From assembly GCA_031553655.1 (NCBI GenBank), contig JAVBLG010000032.1:1-64000 (forward strand): a DNA stretch of 64,000 nt, given 5' to 3'. How positions within the stretch are numbered: position 1 is the first letter of the stretch; every line of letters begins with the position of its first letter. This document shows, in pieces, positions 6,672 through 15,078 of the stretch. This DNA comes from JAVBLG01 sp031553655. GTDB taxonomy: Bacteria > Desulfobacterota > Desulfovibrionia > Desulfovibrionales > Desulfovibrionaceae. The notes beneath the pieces were generated by a model, which was not told where the DNA came from, did no database searches, and saw only the letters and a list, made by a program, of their open reading frames with translations. Position numbers and translations under genes: made by a program.

Positions 6672-8408
6672 ATGTTCCTGCTTATAGACAACTATGATTC
6701 TTTCACCTTCAATCTGGCGCAGTCTTTTGCCGTTCTGGGCGTAACCCCGGAATTGCGGCGCAATGACGATGCCGACCTGCTCAATCTGGCCGCAAACCCG
6801 GATTTGCGGGCGGTGTGCATAGGCCCAGGCCCCGGCGGGCCGGAACAGGCCGGAAAGTGCCTGGAATTCCTTGCGCGGCTTTCCGCTTCCGTGCCGGTGC
6901 TCGGGGTATGCCTGGGCCACCAGATTCTGGGGCGCTTTGCTGGGGCTCCGGTGGAAGTGGGAGCTCATATCATGCACGGCAAGGCTTCCAATATAAGCCA
7001 CGACGGCTCATGGCTGTTTCGAGATCTGCCTTCGCCCATGCGCGCGGGCCGCTATCATTCTCTGGTTGTGCACGCGGAACAGGCTCAAAGGCCGGTTAAA
7101 ATAACCGCCCGCGCCGAAAACGGCGAAGTAATGGGCCTTCTATATGAAGACAGACCTTGGGCCGGAGTACAATTTCACCCCGAATCGGTGCTCACCCCGG
7201 ATGGAATGCGCCTGCTGGGAAATTTCGTGAAATCAGGCCGGGCAGCGGAAGAAATCGGAGCGGACGGCAAGGCCCGCAAGGAAGCGATCGTGGAAACCGG
7301 CGCGAGCGCTGGCGGAAATTCCACTGAAAGCGCCACACGGCAAGAACAATCTCCCGGGCGCGAAGCATCTGGAATATCCGCGCCGCCCAGGCTTTCCGAC
7401 ATCATCGACACTTTGGCCAGGGGAGAAGACCTGCCGCCGGAAATGGCCAGAACCGGGTTCGCCCGCCTCATGGACGGAGAAATGACCCCTGCCCAGGCCG
7501 GAGCCTTTCTGCTGGGGTTGCGCGGCAAAGGTGAAACCCCTGATGAAATGGCTGAAGCCGCCCGGGCCGTGCTGGAACGAGCCGTGCCCGCGTCCGTACC
7601 CGAAGGCGTGCCCGTGCTGGACGTGGTGGGCACCGGCGGCGACGGCAAATCTTCCTTTAACTGCTCCACGGGCACCGCCTTAATTCTGGCCGCGCTGGGA
7701 CACAAGGTAGTAAAGCACGGCAATCGCTCCGTATCCTCCAGATGCGGCAGCGCCGACGTGCTCGAAGGGTTGGGTCTGCCTTTGGACATCGCCCCGCAAA
7801 GCATTGCCGCGCGTCTGGATAAAGACGGCTTCGTATTTTTGTTCGCCCCGCTGTTTCATCCTTCTTTCAGGCATATCATGCCCATCAGGCGTGAACTCGG
7901 GGTACGCACCCTGTTCAACCTCCTTGGGCCGCTGGTTAACCCGGCTCGGCCCGAACTATGCTTTCTTGGCGCGCCCCGCGCCGACCTGGTGCCGCTCATG
8001 GCCAACACCCTGGCCCGACTCGGTGGGCGTTCCGGAGCCGTAATCCACGGGGCCGGAGGCTATGATGAGCTGACCACGCTCGGCGAAGCCCAAGTGGCTT
8101 TTGTGCGCGGCGGTAAGGTAACAATGGCGCGTCTGAACCCGGAGGAATACGGATTTAAGCCATGTCTCCCGGAAGAATTGGCCATAAGCGGGCCGGAACA
8201 CGGCGTGGCTGTCCTGCGCGAATTGCTCGACGGGCGCGGACCTGACCCCATGAGCGCAATGCTGGCTCTTAATGTCGGCTTCGGGCTGCACCTGTTGTCC
8301 CCGGAAAAACCTATGGCTGCCTGCATGGCCGAAGGTAGGAACGCCGTAGCCTCGGGAATTGGAGGGCGATTTGTGCGTGACCTTCGTCCGCCGCACAGCG
8401 CCACATAA
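6672..8408 (+). CDS. trpGD: Fused anthranilate synthase component II / anthranilate phosphoribosyltransferase
   Basis: This 578-residue protein fuses two trp enzymes. Residues 1 to about 190 are the class I glutamine amidotransferase TrpG, with catalytic Cys80 in GVCLGHQ and His169/Glu171 in QFHPESVL; it feeds ammonia to TrpE. A Ser/Ala/Glu-rich linker (about 195-245) leads to TrpD, which attaches phosphoribose to anthranilate. TrpD shows GTGGDG at about 320-325 for PRPP binding, NCSTGTA, KHGNRSVSS and the Mg-binding region further on. The ATG follows AGGAG with good spacing. The same fusion is known in enterobacteria, while many relatives keep two genes, so this is either a family feature or a lineage-specific fusion. 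A 108-base gap separates it from trpC; no terminator is seen in the gap. Confidence 0.96.
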   Translation: MFLLIDNYDSFTFNLAQSFAVLGVTPELRRNDDADLLNLAANPDLRAVCIGPGPGGPEQAGKCLEFLARLSASVPVLGVCLGHQILGRFAGAPVEVGAHIMHGKASNISHDGSWLFRDLPSPMRAGRYHSLVVHAEQAQRPVKITARAENGEVMGLLYEDRPWAGVQFHPESVLTPDGMRLLGNFVKSGRAAEEIGADGKARKEAIVETGASAGGNSTESATRQEQSPGREASGISAPPRLSDIIDTLARGEDLPPEMARTGFARLMDGEMTPAQAGAFLLGLRGKGETPDEMAEAARAVLERAVPASVPEGVPVLDVVGTGGDGKSSFNCSTGTALILAALGHKVVKHGNRSVSSRCGSADVLEGLGLPLDIAPQSIAARLDKDGFVFLFAPLFHPSFRHIMPIRRELGVRTLFNLLGPLVNPARPELCFLGAPRADLVPLMANTLARLGGRSGAVIHGAGGYDELTTLGEAQVAFVRGGKVTMARLNPEEYGFKPCLPEELAISGPEHGVAVLRELLDGRGPDPMSAMLALNVGFGLHLLSPEKPMAACMAEGRNAVASGIGGRFVRDLRPPHSAT

Positions 8409-8516
8409 GATGTCTCGCGCACTTCAATTCCGCAGGGTGGCAGAATTGGGCCTTACCTAAAAATAAATAATCATTTTACTGTGATTTGATAAAATTGCTA
8501 TCAATTGGAAGTAACC

Positions 8517-9323
8517 ATGCTTGAAAAATTCTGGTTTGCGCAACAACCGCGCATAAAAAAACTTCTGGCTCAGCAGGCCGAAGGCAATCCGCCGATTCCC
8601 TTTTCCGGTATACGCCCTTCCCTGGCTCTGGCTCTGCGTGAAAACGGGCCGGGGGCGATCATCGCCGAATACAAGCGGGCCTCGCCTTCCAGGGGGGATA
8701 TAAATCTCGGCGCAAGCCCCGAAGACACGGCGGCCGACTATGCCAAAGCGGGGGCAGCCGCGCTGTCGGTGCTCACTGAAGAACGATATTTCAAGGGGAA
8801 TGTTGATTTTCTGACCAGCATGGCCGGACCTGGGCTTCCTATGCTGCGCAAGGATTTTCTGCTTCATCCGGCGCAGGTGGCGGAAACGGCGGCAACCCCG
8901 GCTTCGGCCCTGTTGCTCATAGTTCGTATGCTGGGAAACGATAAGCTTGAGGATATGCTTGAGGCCGCAAGTAGAAGCGGCCTGGAATGTGTTCTAGAAG
9001 TATTTGATCAGGCGGATCTGGACCGGGCCAGATCCGCCTTGGCCGCCACTGGAACCAGTCCATCCATAATACAGGTGAATAACCGCGATTTGCACACCTT
9101 GACCATTGATGAAGGCGTTTCCAGGAAATTGATTCGTCTGCGCCGACCGGAAGAAGTGTGGATTTCCGCCAGCGGCGCGCAACGCCGGGAGCAAGTGGAG
9201 GAACGCGCCGCCCTTGGTTTTGACGCAGTGCTCATCGGCTCCGCGCTCATGTCCGGGACAAGCCCTGGAGCGATTTTGTCCGCCATCACAGGCAAAAGGG
9301 ACAATCGGAGAATGCCGTCATGA
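8517..9323 (+). CDS. trpC: Indole-3-glycerol-phosphate synthase
   Basis: TrpC closes the ring of carboxyphenylamino-deoxyribulose phosphate with loss of CO2 and water to give indole glycerol phosphate. The 268-residue protein is a stand-alone TIM barrel of normal size. It has IIAEYKRASPSRGDI near residue 50 (catalytic Lys), LTEERYFKG, LRKDFLLHPAQVAE (second catalytic Lys region), VNNRDLHTL and the phosphate-binding end ALIGSALM. The start at 8517 was chosen because GGAAG sits 5 bases upstream; an in-frame TTG at 8505 overlaps that ribosome site and is unlikely. The stop overlaps the trpF start by four bases (ATGA), which implies translational coupling. Fifth enzyme activity in the order of this operon. 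Confidence 0.96.
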   Translation: MLEKFWFAQQPRIKKLLAQQAEGNPPIPFSGIRPSLALALRENGPGAIIAEYKRASPSRGDINLGASPEDTAADYAKAGAAALSVLTEERYFKGNVDFLTSMAGPGLPMLRKDFLLHPAQVAETAATPASALLLIVRMLGNDKLEDMLEAASRSGLECVLEVFDQADLDRARSALAATGTSPSIIQVNNRDLHTLTIDEGVSRKLIRLRRPEEVWISASGAQRREQVEERAALGFDAVLIGSALMSGTSPGAILSAITGKRDNRRMPS

Positions 9324-9943
9324 AAAATTCTTTTCTGCCTCTGAAGGTGTGCGGACTCGCCAGATCTGAAGATGTGCATCTCTGCCTGGAGCTTGGCGTG
9401 GCCTTTACAGGATTCATTTTTGCGCCGGGAAGCCCGCGCCGCCTCAGCGTAGAAGCGGCTGCGGCTCTGCCTTCGGGCCGGGCCGCGCGAGTGGGGGTGT
9501 TTGTTGATCAGTCCCCTGAAGAAATAGAGGCCGCCATGTATGCGGCCCGCCTGGATTACGCCCAGCTGCACGGCAACGAAAGCGAAGAAATATGCCGTGT
9601 CCTGGGGCCGGAGCGGGTAATAAAGACGCTGTGGCCCGAGGCGCGGGATTTTGCAAAAAACTGCGCCCGCTTCGCTCCCTTATGTGCCATGTTTTTGCTG
9701 GATTCGGGAAAATCCGGAGGAGGAAGCGGTCGCCCCATTTCTCTCGAAGTTCTGCGCTATTTTGATCCCGGCAAACCCTGGCTGCTGGCCGGAGGTCTGG
9801 GACCGGAAAACGCACATGAGGCCATGTCGCGCTGCGTCCCCCTGGCCGTGGACTGCAATTCCGCGCTGGAAGATGCGCCCGGCATCAAAAATCACGAAAA
9901 AATACGCATTCTTGTCGAAGAACTTGAAGCGTTTCGTCAATAA
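9320..9943 (+). CDS. trpF: Phosphoribosylanthranilate isomerase
   Basis: TrpF carries out the Amadori rearrangement of phosphoribosylanthranilate between TrpD and TrpC. The 207-residue TIM barrel has the catalytic Cys in LKVCGL near residue 12, FIFAPGSPR, YAQLHGNESE, the Asp-bearing LLDSGKSGGGSG and the phosphate-binding LLAGGLGPENAHEA. The last motif, usually close to DVSSGVE-PG-KD, reads VDCNSALEDAPGIKNHEKI here, a mild divergence from the common form; the Ser and Glu remain. It overlaps trpC by four bases and ends 38 bases before trpB. The call rests on conserved motifs plus the operon position and is secure. Confidence 0.94.
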   Translation: MKNSFLPLKVCGLARSEDVHLCLELGVAFTGFIFAPGSPRRLSVEAAAALPSGRAARVGVFVDQSPEEIEAAMYAARLDYAQLHGNESEEICRVLGPERVIKTLWPEARDFAKNCARFAPLCAMFLLDSGKSGGGSGRPISLEVLRYFDPGKPWLLAGGLGPENAHEAMSRCVPLAVDCNSALEDAPGIKNHEKIRILVEELEAFRQ

Positions 9944-9981
9944 TTTTCTTACGTCAGACCATAAAAATACCAGAGGTAGAA

Positions 9982-11169
9982 ATGAAAAAAGGTTATTTTG
10001 GAGAATTCGGTGGGCAATTCGTGCCTGAGCTGCTCATGCCTCCGTTGCGCGAGCTGGAAGACGCCTGTGAGCGCATCATGCCTTTAGAAGAATTCAGGAC
10101 AGAATTGGATCTGCTTTTGCGCGACTATGCCGGTCGGGCCACGCCCCTTACCCGCTGCCCGACGCTTTCGGCCGAAGTGGGGTTCAACCTGTGGCTGAAA
10201 AGGGAAGACCTGCTGCATACCGGGGCGCACAAAATGAACAATACTCTGGGGCAGGCGCTGCTGGCCAAAAAAATGGGCAAGTCAGCCCTGGTGGCCGAAA
10301 CCGGCGCGGGCCAGCACGGAGTGGCCACAGCGGCCGCGGCAGCCCGCCTGGGTCTTGCCTGCACTATTTTCATGGGCGAGGAAGACGTTGCCCGCCAGTC
10401 GCCCAATGTGGCGCGTATGCGCCTGCTGGGGGCCGAAGTGCGCCCGGTGCGCAGCGGCACAAAAACTCTCAAGGACGCCATAAACGAAGCCCTGCGCTTC
10501 TGGCTGGCCGAACAGCGCGAAACCCACTACTGCTTCGGCACGGCCGCCGGGCCGCATCCCTTTCCGACTCTGGTGCGCGACCTGCAAAGCGTAATCGGCC
10601 GGGAAACCATGGAGCAATGCCGACAAGCCTTCGGGCGATTGCCCGATGTGGCGGTTGCCTGCGTGGGCGGTGGTTCCAATGCTGTGGGCATGTTCCATCC
10701 CTTTGTGGCGGCCGGGGCGAAAACGCGCCTGGTAGGTGTGGAAGCCGGTGGCACAGGTGAGCCCGGTTGCCACACTTCAGCTCCGCTGAATCTTGGCTCG
10801 CCGGGGGTGCTGCACGGCCAGCGCACCATGTTGCTGCAGGACAGACACGGGCAGATTATGCCCTCGCATTCGGTTTCCGCCGGGTTGGACTACCCCGGCG
10901 TGGGGCCGGAGCATGCCTGCTGGCATAAAGACGGGTTGGTGGAATACCATGTCATAACCGATAATCAGGCCTTGTGCGCGTTTTCGGCCTTGTGCGCTCA
11001 TGAAGGCATCATTCCGGCGCTGGAATCGTCTCACGCGCTGGCTTGGGCTTTGAATAATTCCGGAAATCTGCCGCCGGACAGCCAGGTGGTGGTCAACCTT
11101 TCCGGACGCGGCGATAAAGATCTTGATATAATCAAAAATCATGCCCCCGGCATGTACGAGGAGAAATGA
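9982..11169 (+). CDS. trpB: Tryptophan synthase beta subunit
   Basis: TrpB condenses indole with serine in the PLP-dependent half of tryptophan synthase. The 395-residue protein is of TrpB1 type, the form that works in an alpha2-beta2 complex. It has YFGEFGGQFVPELLM at the N-terminus, the PLP lysine Lys84 in GAHKMNN, ETGAGQHGVA, the glycine-rich phosphate site GGGSNAVG near residue 230, and LSGRGDKD near the C-terminus. GAGGT lies 7 bases before the ATG. trpA follows one base after its stop, matching the need for equal amounts of the two subunits that share an indole tunnel. No unusual feature. Confidence 0.97.
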   Translation: MKKGYFGEFGGQFVPELLMPPLRELEDACERIMPLEEFRTELDLLLRDYAGRATPLTRCPTLSAEVGFNLWLKREDLLHTGAHKMNNTLGQALLAKKMGKSALVAETGAGQHGVATAAAAARLGLACTIFMGEEDVARQSPNVARMRLLGAEVRPVRSGTKTLKDAINEALRFWLAEQRETHYCFGTAAGPHPFPTLVRDLQSVIGRETMEQCRQAFGRLPDVAVACVGGGSNAVGMFHPFVAAGAKTRLVGVEAGGTGEPGCHTSAPLNLGSPGVLHGQRTMLLQDRHGQIMPSHSVSAGLDYPGVGPEHACWHKDGLVEYHVITDNQALCAFSALCAHEGIIPALESSHALAWALNNSGNLPPDSQVVVNLSGRGDKDLDIIKNHAPGMYEEK

Positions 11170-11170
11170 A

Positions 11171-11938
11171 ATGAGCGTCGGTATACTTAAAGAACGCATA
11201 TATGCGGCCAATGCCTCGGGCCGCCATGCCCTGATTCCCTTTGTTACCGCCGGATATCCCACCATCGACCGGTTCTGGGATATCATGGAAGACCTGGATC
11301 ACGCTGGGGCCGACATAATTGAAATAGGCGTGCCTTTTTCCGATCCGGTGGCCGACGGCCCTGTTGTGGAAGCGGCATCCCAGCGCGCCATCAATAACGG
11401 CGTGACGCTGCACTGGCTGTTGGAAGCGCTTTTGCGGCGTAAGCACAGCTTCAGAGCCGGGCTGATCCTCATGGGCTATTATAATCCGTTTTTAAAATAC
11501 GGCCTTGACCGCCTTGCCGCGAACGCGGCCGCTGTGGGTATTTCCGGTTTGATTGTGCCGGATCTGCCGTTGGAGGAAAGTGCGGACATGCGCACAGCCC
11601 TCAAAAAATACGGCCTTTCTTTACTGCCTTTGGTGGGCGTGAACACCAGCAGAGAGCGTATGGTCTCCTATGCCGAAAATGCCGAAGGCTACGCATATCT
11701 GGCCTCCGTGCTGGGCACCACCGGCCAGCGGGCAGGCTTTCCGCCCGAACTGGCCAAAGCTCTTGAAAATGCCTGCGATATATTCAAGATCCCTGTGGCT
11801 CTGGGCTTTGGCTTGTCCCGTCCGGAACAGCTGCATGATCTGCCGGTGAAACCGCGAGCGGTGGTTTTCGGCTCGGCCCTGCTCAATCACATAGAGAACG
11901 GAGGCAAGGCCGGAGATTTCATCCGCAATTGGCTGTGA
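11171..11938 (+). CDS. trpA: Tryptophan synthase alpha subunit
   Basis: TrpA splits indole glycerol phosphate to indole and glyceraldehyde 3-phosphate and channels indole to TrpB. The 255-residue TIM barrel has FVTAGYP, then IEIGVPFSDPVADGPV, which holds the catalytic Glu (first) and Asp (second), GLIVPDLPLEES, and the phosphate-binding ALGFGLSRPEQL. The start at 11171 was chosen over an upstream frame opening at 11141 because GAGGAG (11158-11163) is correctly spaced for it and the family begins here. It is the last trp gene. A GC-rich hairpin without a T-run lies at 12030-12055, about 90 bases after the stop, and may mark the operon end. Confidence 0.96.
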   Translation: MSVGILKERIYAANASGRHALIPFVTAGYPTIDRFWDIMEDLDHAGADIIEIGVPFSDPVADGPVVEAASQRAINNGVTLHWLLEALLRRKHSFRAGLILMGYYNPFLKYGLDRLAANAAAVGISGLIVPDLPLEESADMRTALKKYGLSLLPLVGVNTSRERMVSYAENAEGYAYLASVLGTTGQRAGFPPELAKALENACDIFKIPVALGFGLSRPEQLHDLPVKPRAVVFGSALLNHIENGGKAGDFIRNWL

Positions 11939-12029
11939 AAGGGTAGTGCGGGCACAATGTCATGGACAGCGCCTATTTCAGGGAGTATAAGCAGAAAAAT
12001 TTTGCAGTTGCTGTTTATCCGTAAATATC

Positions 12030-12055
12030 CCGGCCGCCGACTTTGCGGCGGCCGG
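12030..12055 (+). terminator. GC-rich hairpin after the trp operon, possible terminator
   Basis: CCGGCCGCCG (12030-12039) and CGGCGGCCGG (12046-12055) form a perfect 10-bp stem with a 6-base loop. No T-run follows on either strand, so termination here would have to be Rho-dependent or the hairpin serves as an RNA-protecting structure. Confidence 0.45.
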
Positions 12056-12081
12056 AAATAAAAGTTCCCGGAGGTGCCTTT

Positions 12082-12423
12082 ATGCGTCCTTTTCTTCCGG
12101 CAAGCGTGCTTCTTTGCCTGACTCTTTCCGGATGTGCTGCGGGAGATAAGACTCCCCCCCCGCCGTTGCCCCCGCTTTCACCGGTGATGGCCTTTATGGC
12201 CGAAGCCCGGCCCGGCGAAATCACCGTGCTAGACGACGAGGCATTTGGCAGACAGGTGCGCGTAACCCTGGAAGGCGGCTTCACCTCGGCCGACGGCGAG
12301 GATTGCCGCCGGGCCACAGTTGTGGCCCGGGGCCGTGAGTCGGAAATGGTGGTTATCTGCCGCTCGGGCGATCAACCATTCACGATGGCGCCCCGGATAT
12401 GGGGACAGGGCATATACAATTAG
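12082..12423 (+). CDS. Small lipoprotein, function unknown
   Basis: A 113-residue protein with a clear lipoprotein signal: hydrophobic stretch LPASVLLCLTL followed by the lipobox LSGC with Cys18, then AAGDK and a Pro-rich spacer (PPPPLPPLSP). The remaining 80 residues form a compact domain with two Cys (in GEDCRRA and VVICRSG) that could pair, as expected for a periplasmic-facing domain. I do not recognise the family. GGAGG stands 7 bases before the ATG at 12082, which fixes the start; a longer frame begins at 12043 without a ribosome site. The polysaccharide export gene begins 170 bases downstream on the same strand, so a role in the cell envelope near that system is a reasonable guess only. 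Confidence 0.8.
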   Translation: MRPFLPASVLLCLTLSGCAAGDKTPPPPLPPLSPVMAFMAEARPGEITVLDDEAFGRQVRVTLEGGFTSADGEDCRRATVVARGRESEMVVICRSGDQPFTMAPRIWGQGIYN

Positions 12424-12480
12424 ACAGTATAGTCACAAGTAAGCGCTTTTTCGTTTCCGGCGGCGTCATTTGTCCACCGC

Positions 12481-12524
12481 GACGGAGTCAGCCGGCGGAG
12501 GGAGCTGACTGTGGATTGAAACAT
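12481..12524 (+). repeat. 44-bp dispersed hairpin repeat, copy 1
   Basis: The unit has inverted arms AGTCAGC / GCTGACT and ends in GTGGATTGAAAC, the same end that many type I CRISPR repeats show. Near-identical units occur at 15091-15132 and 37725-37768 in the opposite direction. This copy ends 69 bases before the export-protein start, with the GATTGAAAC end toward the gene. It is single, with no array around it. Confidence 0.7.
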
Positions 12525-12593
12525 TATCATCCGCAAAATGTTTTAAAATTTTTTTGACAAACCGGCATAACTAACATTTATTTTTCGTAACTA

Positions 12594-14162
12594 ATGAAAA
12601 AAAGACTGTTTCTCTCCATTTTTATTTTACAGTGTATCCTTATAATGTCCACAGGCGTGCCGTCTCAGGCCGCGCCCGTACCTTTCGCATCCAATCTTTT
12701 CCAGGGTAACTTTTCCAATGTCCAGAAAAACGAGGCTTCCGTTCTGGAACCGGGCGACCGGGTGGTGCTGCGCCTGTGGGGCGGCTCCGTGAGCTTTGAC
12801 GGTTCGCTGGTGGTAAGTGCCGACGGCAAATTGGCCTCCACCCCGGAAGGTAACCTTCCGTCCGAGCTGGAAAATATGCCCGTGTCCGGGCTGCCTCACG
12901 ACAAGCTGGCCGACGCCCTCAAAAGCAGGCTTTCCGCCAGAGGCGTCAGCGACACGCAAATTTACGTGGCGCCCCTGGACGGCAGGCCCGTGGCCGTGTT
13001 CATAACCGGCGGAGTGCAAAAGCCCGGCCGCTACTCCGGGCTGCCTTCCGATTCCATTCTCACTCTTCTGGACAAGGCCGGAGGTATTGACCCCAAACGT
13101 GGATCTTATCGCTCCATCCGCCTTTTGCGCGACGAAAACGAAGTGGCTTCCTTTGATCTTTACCCCTTCGCCCGCACCGGCGCGATCAAGTGGACGCGCC
13201 TGCATGACAACGATACTTTGGTGGTGAGCGAGCGCGGTCCGGTTGTGGAGGCCGGGGGCGAAGCGCGCAATTCCGCTTTTTTTGAGTTCCGCAAAGGCGA
13301 AGCAACGGGCAAAGCCCTGCTGGATCTGGCCGAACCCTACAAAAAAGCCTCACATGTTTCTCTCTCCGGAACACGGAACGGCGCGCCCTACAACACCTAT
13401 CTGCCCATAAGCTCATTTGCCGGGCTGACTCTTGAGGATGGCGATCGTGTAACCTTCATGGCCGACGCTCCCGGCAACACAATTATGGTACAGGTAAGCG
13501 GCGCGGTGCGTGGCGCATCAAACTTTCCGGTGCGGCGCGGAGCCAAATTGAGTGACGTGCGCCGCTATATCGCAGTTGAGCCGGGCCGGGCCAATCTTGA
13601 GGCCATCTATATCAAACGTAAAAGCGTGGCCGAACGCCAGAAAAAAGCCCTGGACGACGCCCTGCGACGCCTGGAGCAAAGCGCCTTCACCGCCACCTCG
13701 TCCAGCACCGAAGAATCGCAAATTCGCGCCAACGAGGCCAACATGCTGTCAAAATTCGTGGAACGGGCCAAAGCCGTGGAACCCGAGGGCGTGGTTGTGG
13801 TGGGCAAGTCCGACCTGGCTCTGGAAAATGGCGACGTGATCGTGGTTCCGGAAAAAAGCGATGTGGTGCTGGTGAGCGGCGAAGTGCTGGTGCCCCAGGC
13901 CATGGTGTGGAATAAAAAGAAGGATTTTGACGATTATGTGAAGGGCGCGGGCGGCTATTCCAATCGGGCCGACAAGTCCGTAAGCCTGATCGTACGCCAG
14001 AACGGCGAAGTGCTGCGCTCGAACGACGGCGACATCATGCCAGGCGACCAGCTGTTGATCATGCCCAAGGTGGAATCTAAAAGCATGCAAACAGTCAAGG
14101 ACGTAGCCCAGGTTTTATTTCAGGTGGCTGTGTCCGCCCGCATGGTGCTTGGTTTGCCTTAG
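12594..14162 (+). CDS. Polysaccharide export protein with SLBB domains (Wza-like)
   Basis: This periplasmic or outer-membrane protein belongs to the polysaccharide biosynthesis/export family that forms the exit channel for capsule or exopolysaccharide. The 522 residues begin with a signal peptide (cleavage probably after about residue 26, QAAPV) without a lipobox Cys. A Poly_export domain follows at about 50-125 (EPGDRVVLRLWG... and SADGKLASTPEGNL), then at least three SLBB-like beta-grasp segments: near 128 (VFITGGVQKPGRY), near 300 (MVQVSGAVRGASNFPV) and near 425 (VVLVSGEVLVPQAMVW). The C-terminus is a hydrophobic-amphipathic segment (VLFQVAVSARMVLGL), as in proteins that end in a membrane helix. 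The ribosome site is poor. Upstream lies the 44-bp repeat. No polymerase or chain-length gene is adjacent, so the export system is scattered; wbaP at 1020 could be the matching initiator. Confidence 0.87.
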   Translation: MKKRLFLSIFILQCILIMSTGVPSQAAPVPFASNLFQGNFSNVQKNEASVLEPGDRVVLRLWGGSVSFDGSLVVSADGKLASTPEGNLPSELENMPVSGLPHDKLADALKSRLSARGVSDTQIYVAPLDGRPVAVFITGGVQKPGRYSGLPSDSILTLLDKAGGIDPKRGSYRSIRLLRDENEVASFDLYPFARTGAIKWTRLHDNDTLVVSERGPVVEAGGEARNSAFFEFRKGEATGKALLDLAEPYKKASHVSLSGTRNGAPYNTYLPISSFAGLTLEDGDRVTFMADAPGNTIMVQVSGAVRGASNFPVRRGAKLSDVRRYIAVEPGRANLEAIYIKRKSVAERQKKALDDALRRLEQSAFTATSSSTEESQIRANEANMLSKFVERAKAVEPEGVVVVGKSDLALENGDVIVVPEKSDVVLVSGEVLVPQAMVWNKKKDFDDYVKGAGGYSNRADKSVSLIVRQNGEVLRSNDGDIMPGDQLLIMPKVESKSMQTVKDVAQVLFQVAVSARMVLGLP

Positions 14163-14169
14163 ATACTGT

Positions 14170-15078
14170 CTAGGCACTACCAGGAGTCTTGGAGGTGCTC
14201 TTTATCGGGTGGAAAATGCCGGTCGCTATGCGAATAAATGCTTTGGCGGCCGGAGATGCCCGTCGTTCGTCAACCACCGCCAGAGCCACATCGCGCGATG
14301 CCGGGGGATTCAACGGTCTTATAACACAGCGAGGGTCAAGTTCTCGCGGCAACGCGGACCCGTTCAAAATGGTAACAGCGTCGCCGCGCGCCACTGTGGC
14401 TATGGTGTCGGCCAGCTGCGAGGTGCGATAGCGTACATTTGGTTTCAGCCTTGCGGCCTGAAATAAATTCAAAATAAATTCTTCGGAGCCGGACTTGGTT
14501 ATTGCGAAAGAGCCGGCGCACAAATCTTTCAGTGAAACTGAACTATGACTGGCCAGGGGGTGGTTGGCGGGAATCAGCGCCAGCAGTTGATTTTTGATCA
14601 GCGGAAAGGTGGAAAGCAGCTCGTTAGGCAGCGTTACAAACCCCACATCAATATGGTAATCCGTCAACCACTGGATTACTTCTTTATCCGACCCTTCGTC
14701 CACGTATATTTCAATATCGGGAAAATATTTACGGTATTTGTCCAGGATGGCGGGCAGCAGTCGTAATGAGGAAGTGGGGCCGAAAGAACCTATGCGCAGG
14801 GTTCCCTTTTTTATTCCTCTGGAGTCGGAAGCTTCCTGGCGCATATATTCGGCCAATCCCAGAATGGCCCGAGCCCGTTGCAGCAGCCGCATTCCGATAT
14901 CAGTGAGTTCCATCCGCCTTTGATGACGATGGAATAATCCCACGCCAAATTCCTGTTCCAGGGCTTCAATAGCGTGTGATACTCCAGACTCGGAAATATC
15001 CGACAGCGAGGCCGCTGCCGCCGCGAAGTCTCCTCGTTCGGCAACCGCCAAAAAAATTTCAAGCTGCGTCAGCGTCAT
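14170..15078 (-). CDS. LysR-family transcriptional regulator
   Basis: A 302-residue DNA-binding regulator. The winged HTH spans residues about 2-60 (MTLTQLEIFLAVAERGDFAA, then SGVSHAIEALEQEFGVGLFHR), and a periplasmic-binding-protein-like effector domain covers about 92-290 (TLRIGSFGPTSSLRLLPAIL). I chose the ATG at 15078 because the family N-terminus begins exactly there; a longer frame to 15300 only adds residues of the intergenic repeat. The ribosome site is weak (AGGT next to the ATG). It lies downstream of, and on the same strand as, the glyoxylate module but with a 369-base gap. Its target and effector are unknown; control of the neighbouring export gene or of gcl are both possible. Confidence 0.88.
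   Translation of the reverse strand: MTLTQLEIFLAVAERGDFAAAAASLSDISESGVSHAIEALEQEFGVGLFHRHQRRMELTDIGMRLLQRARAILGLAEYMRQEASDSRGIKKGTLRIGSFGPTSSLRLLPAILDKYRKYFPDIEIYVDEGSDKEVIQWLTDYHIDVGFVTLPNELLSTFPLIKNQLLALIPANHPLASHSSVSLKDLCAGSFAITKSGSEEFILNLFQAARLKPNVRYRTSQLADTIATVARGDAVTILNGSALPRELDPRCVIRPLNPPASRDVALAVVDERRASPAAKAFIRIATGIFHPIKSTSKTPGSA

Noticed and set aside
12481..12524. CRISPR array
   Set aside because: The repeat end looks CRISPR-like, but each copy is single; no regularly spaced units or cas genes are seen.
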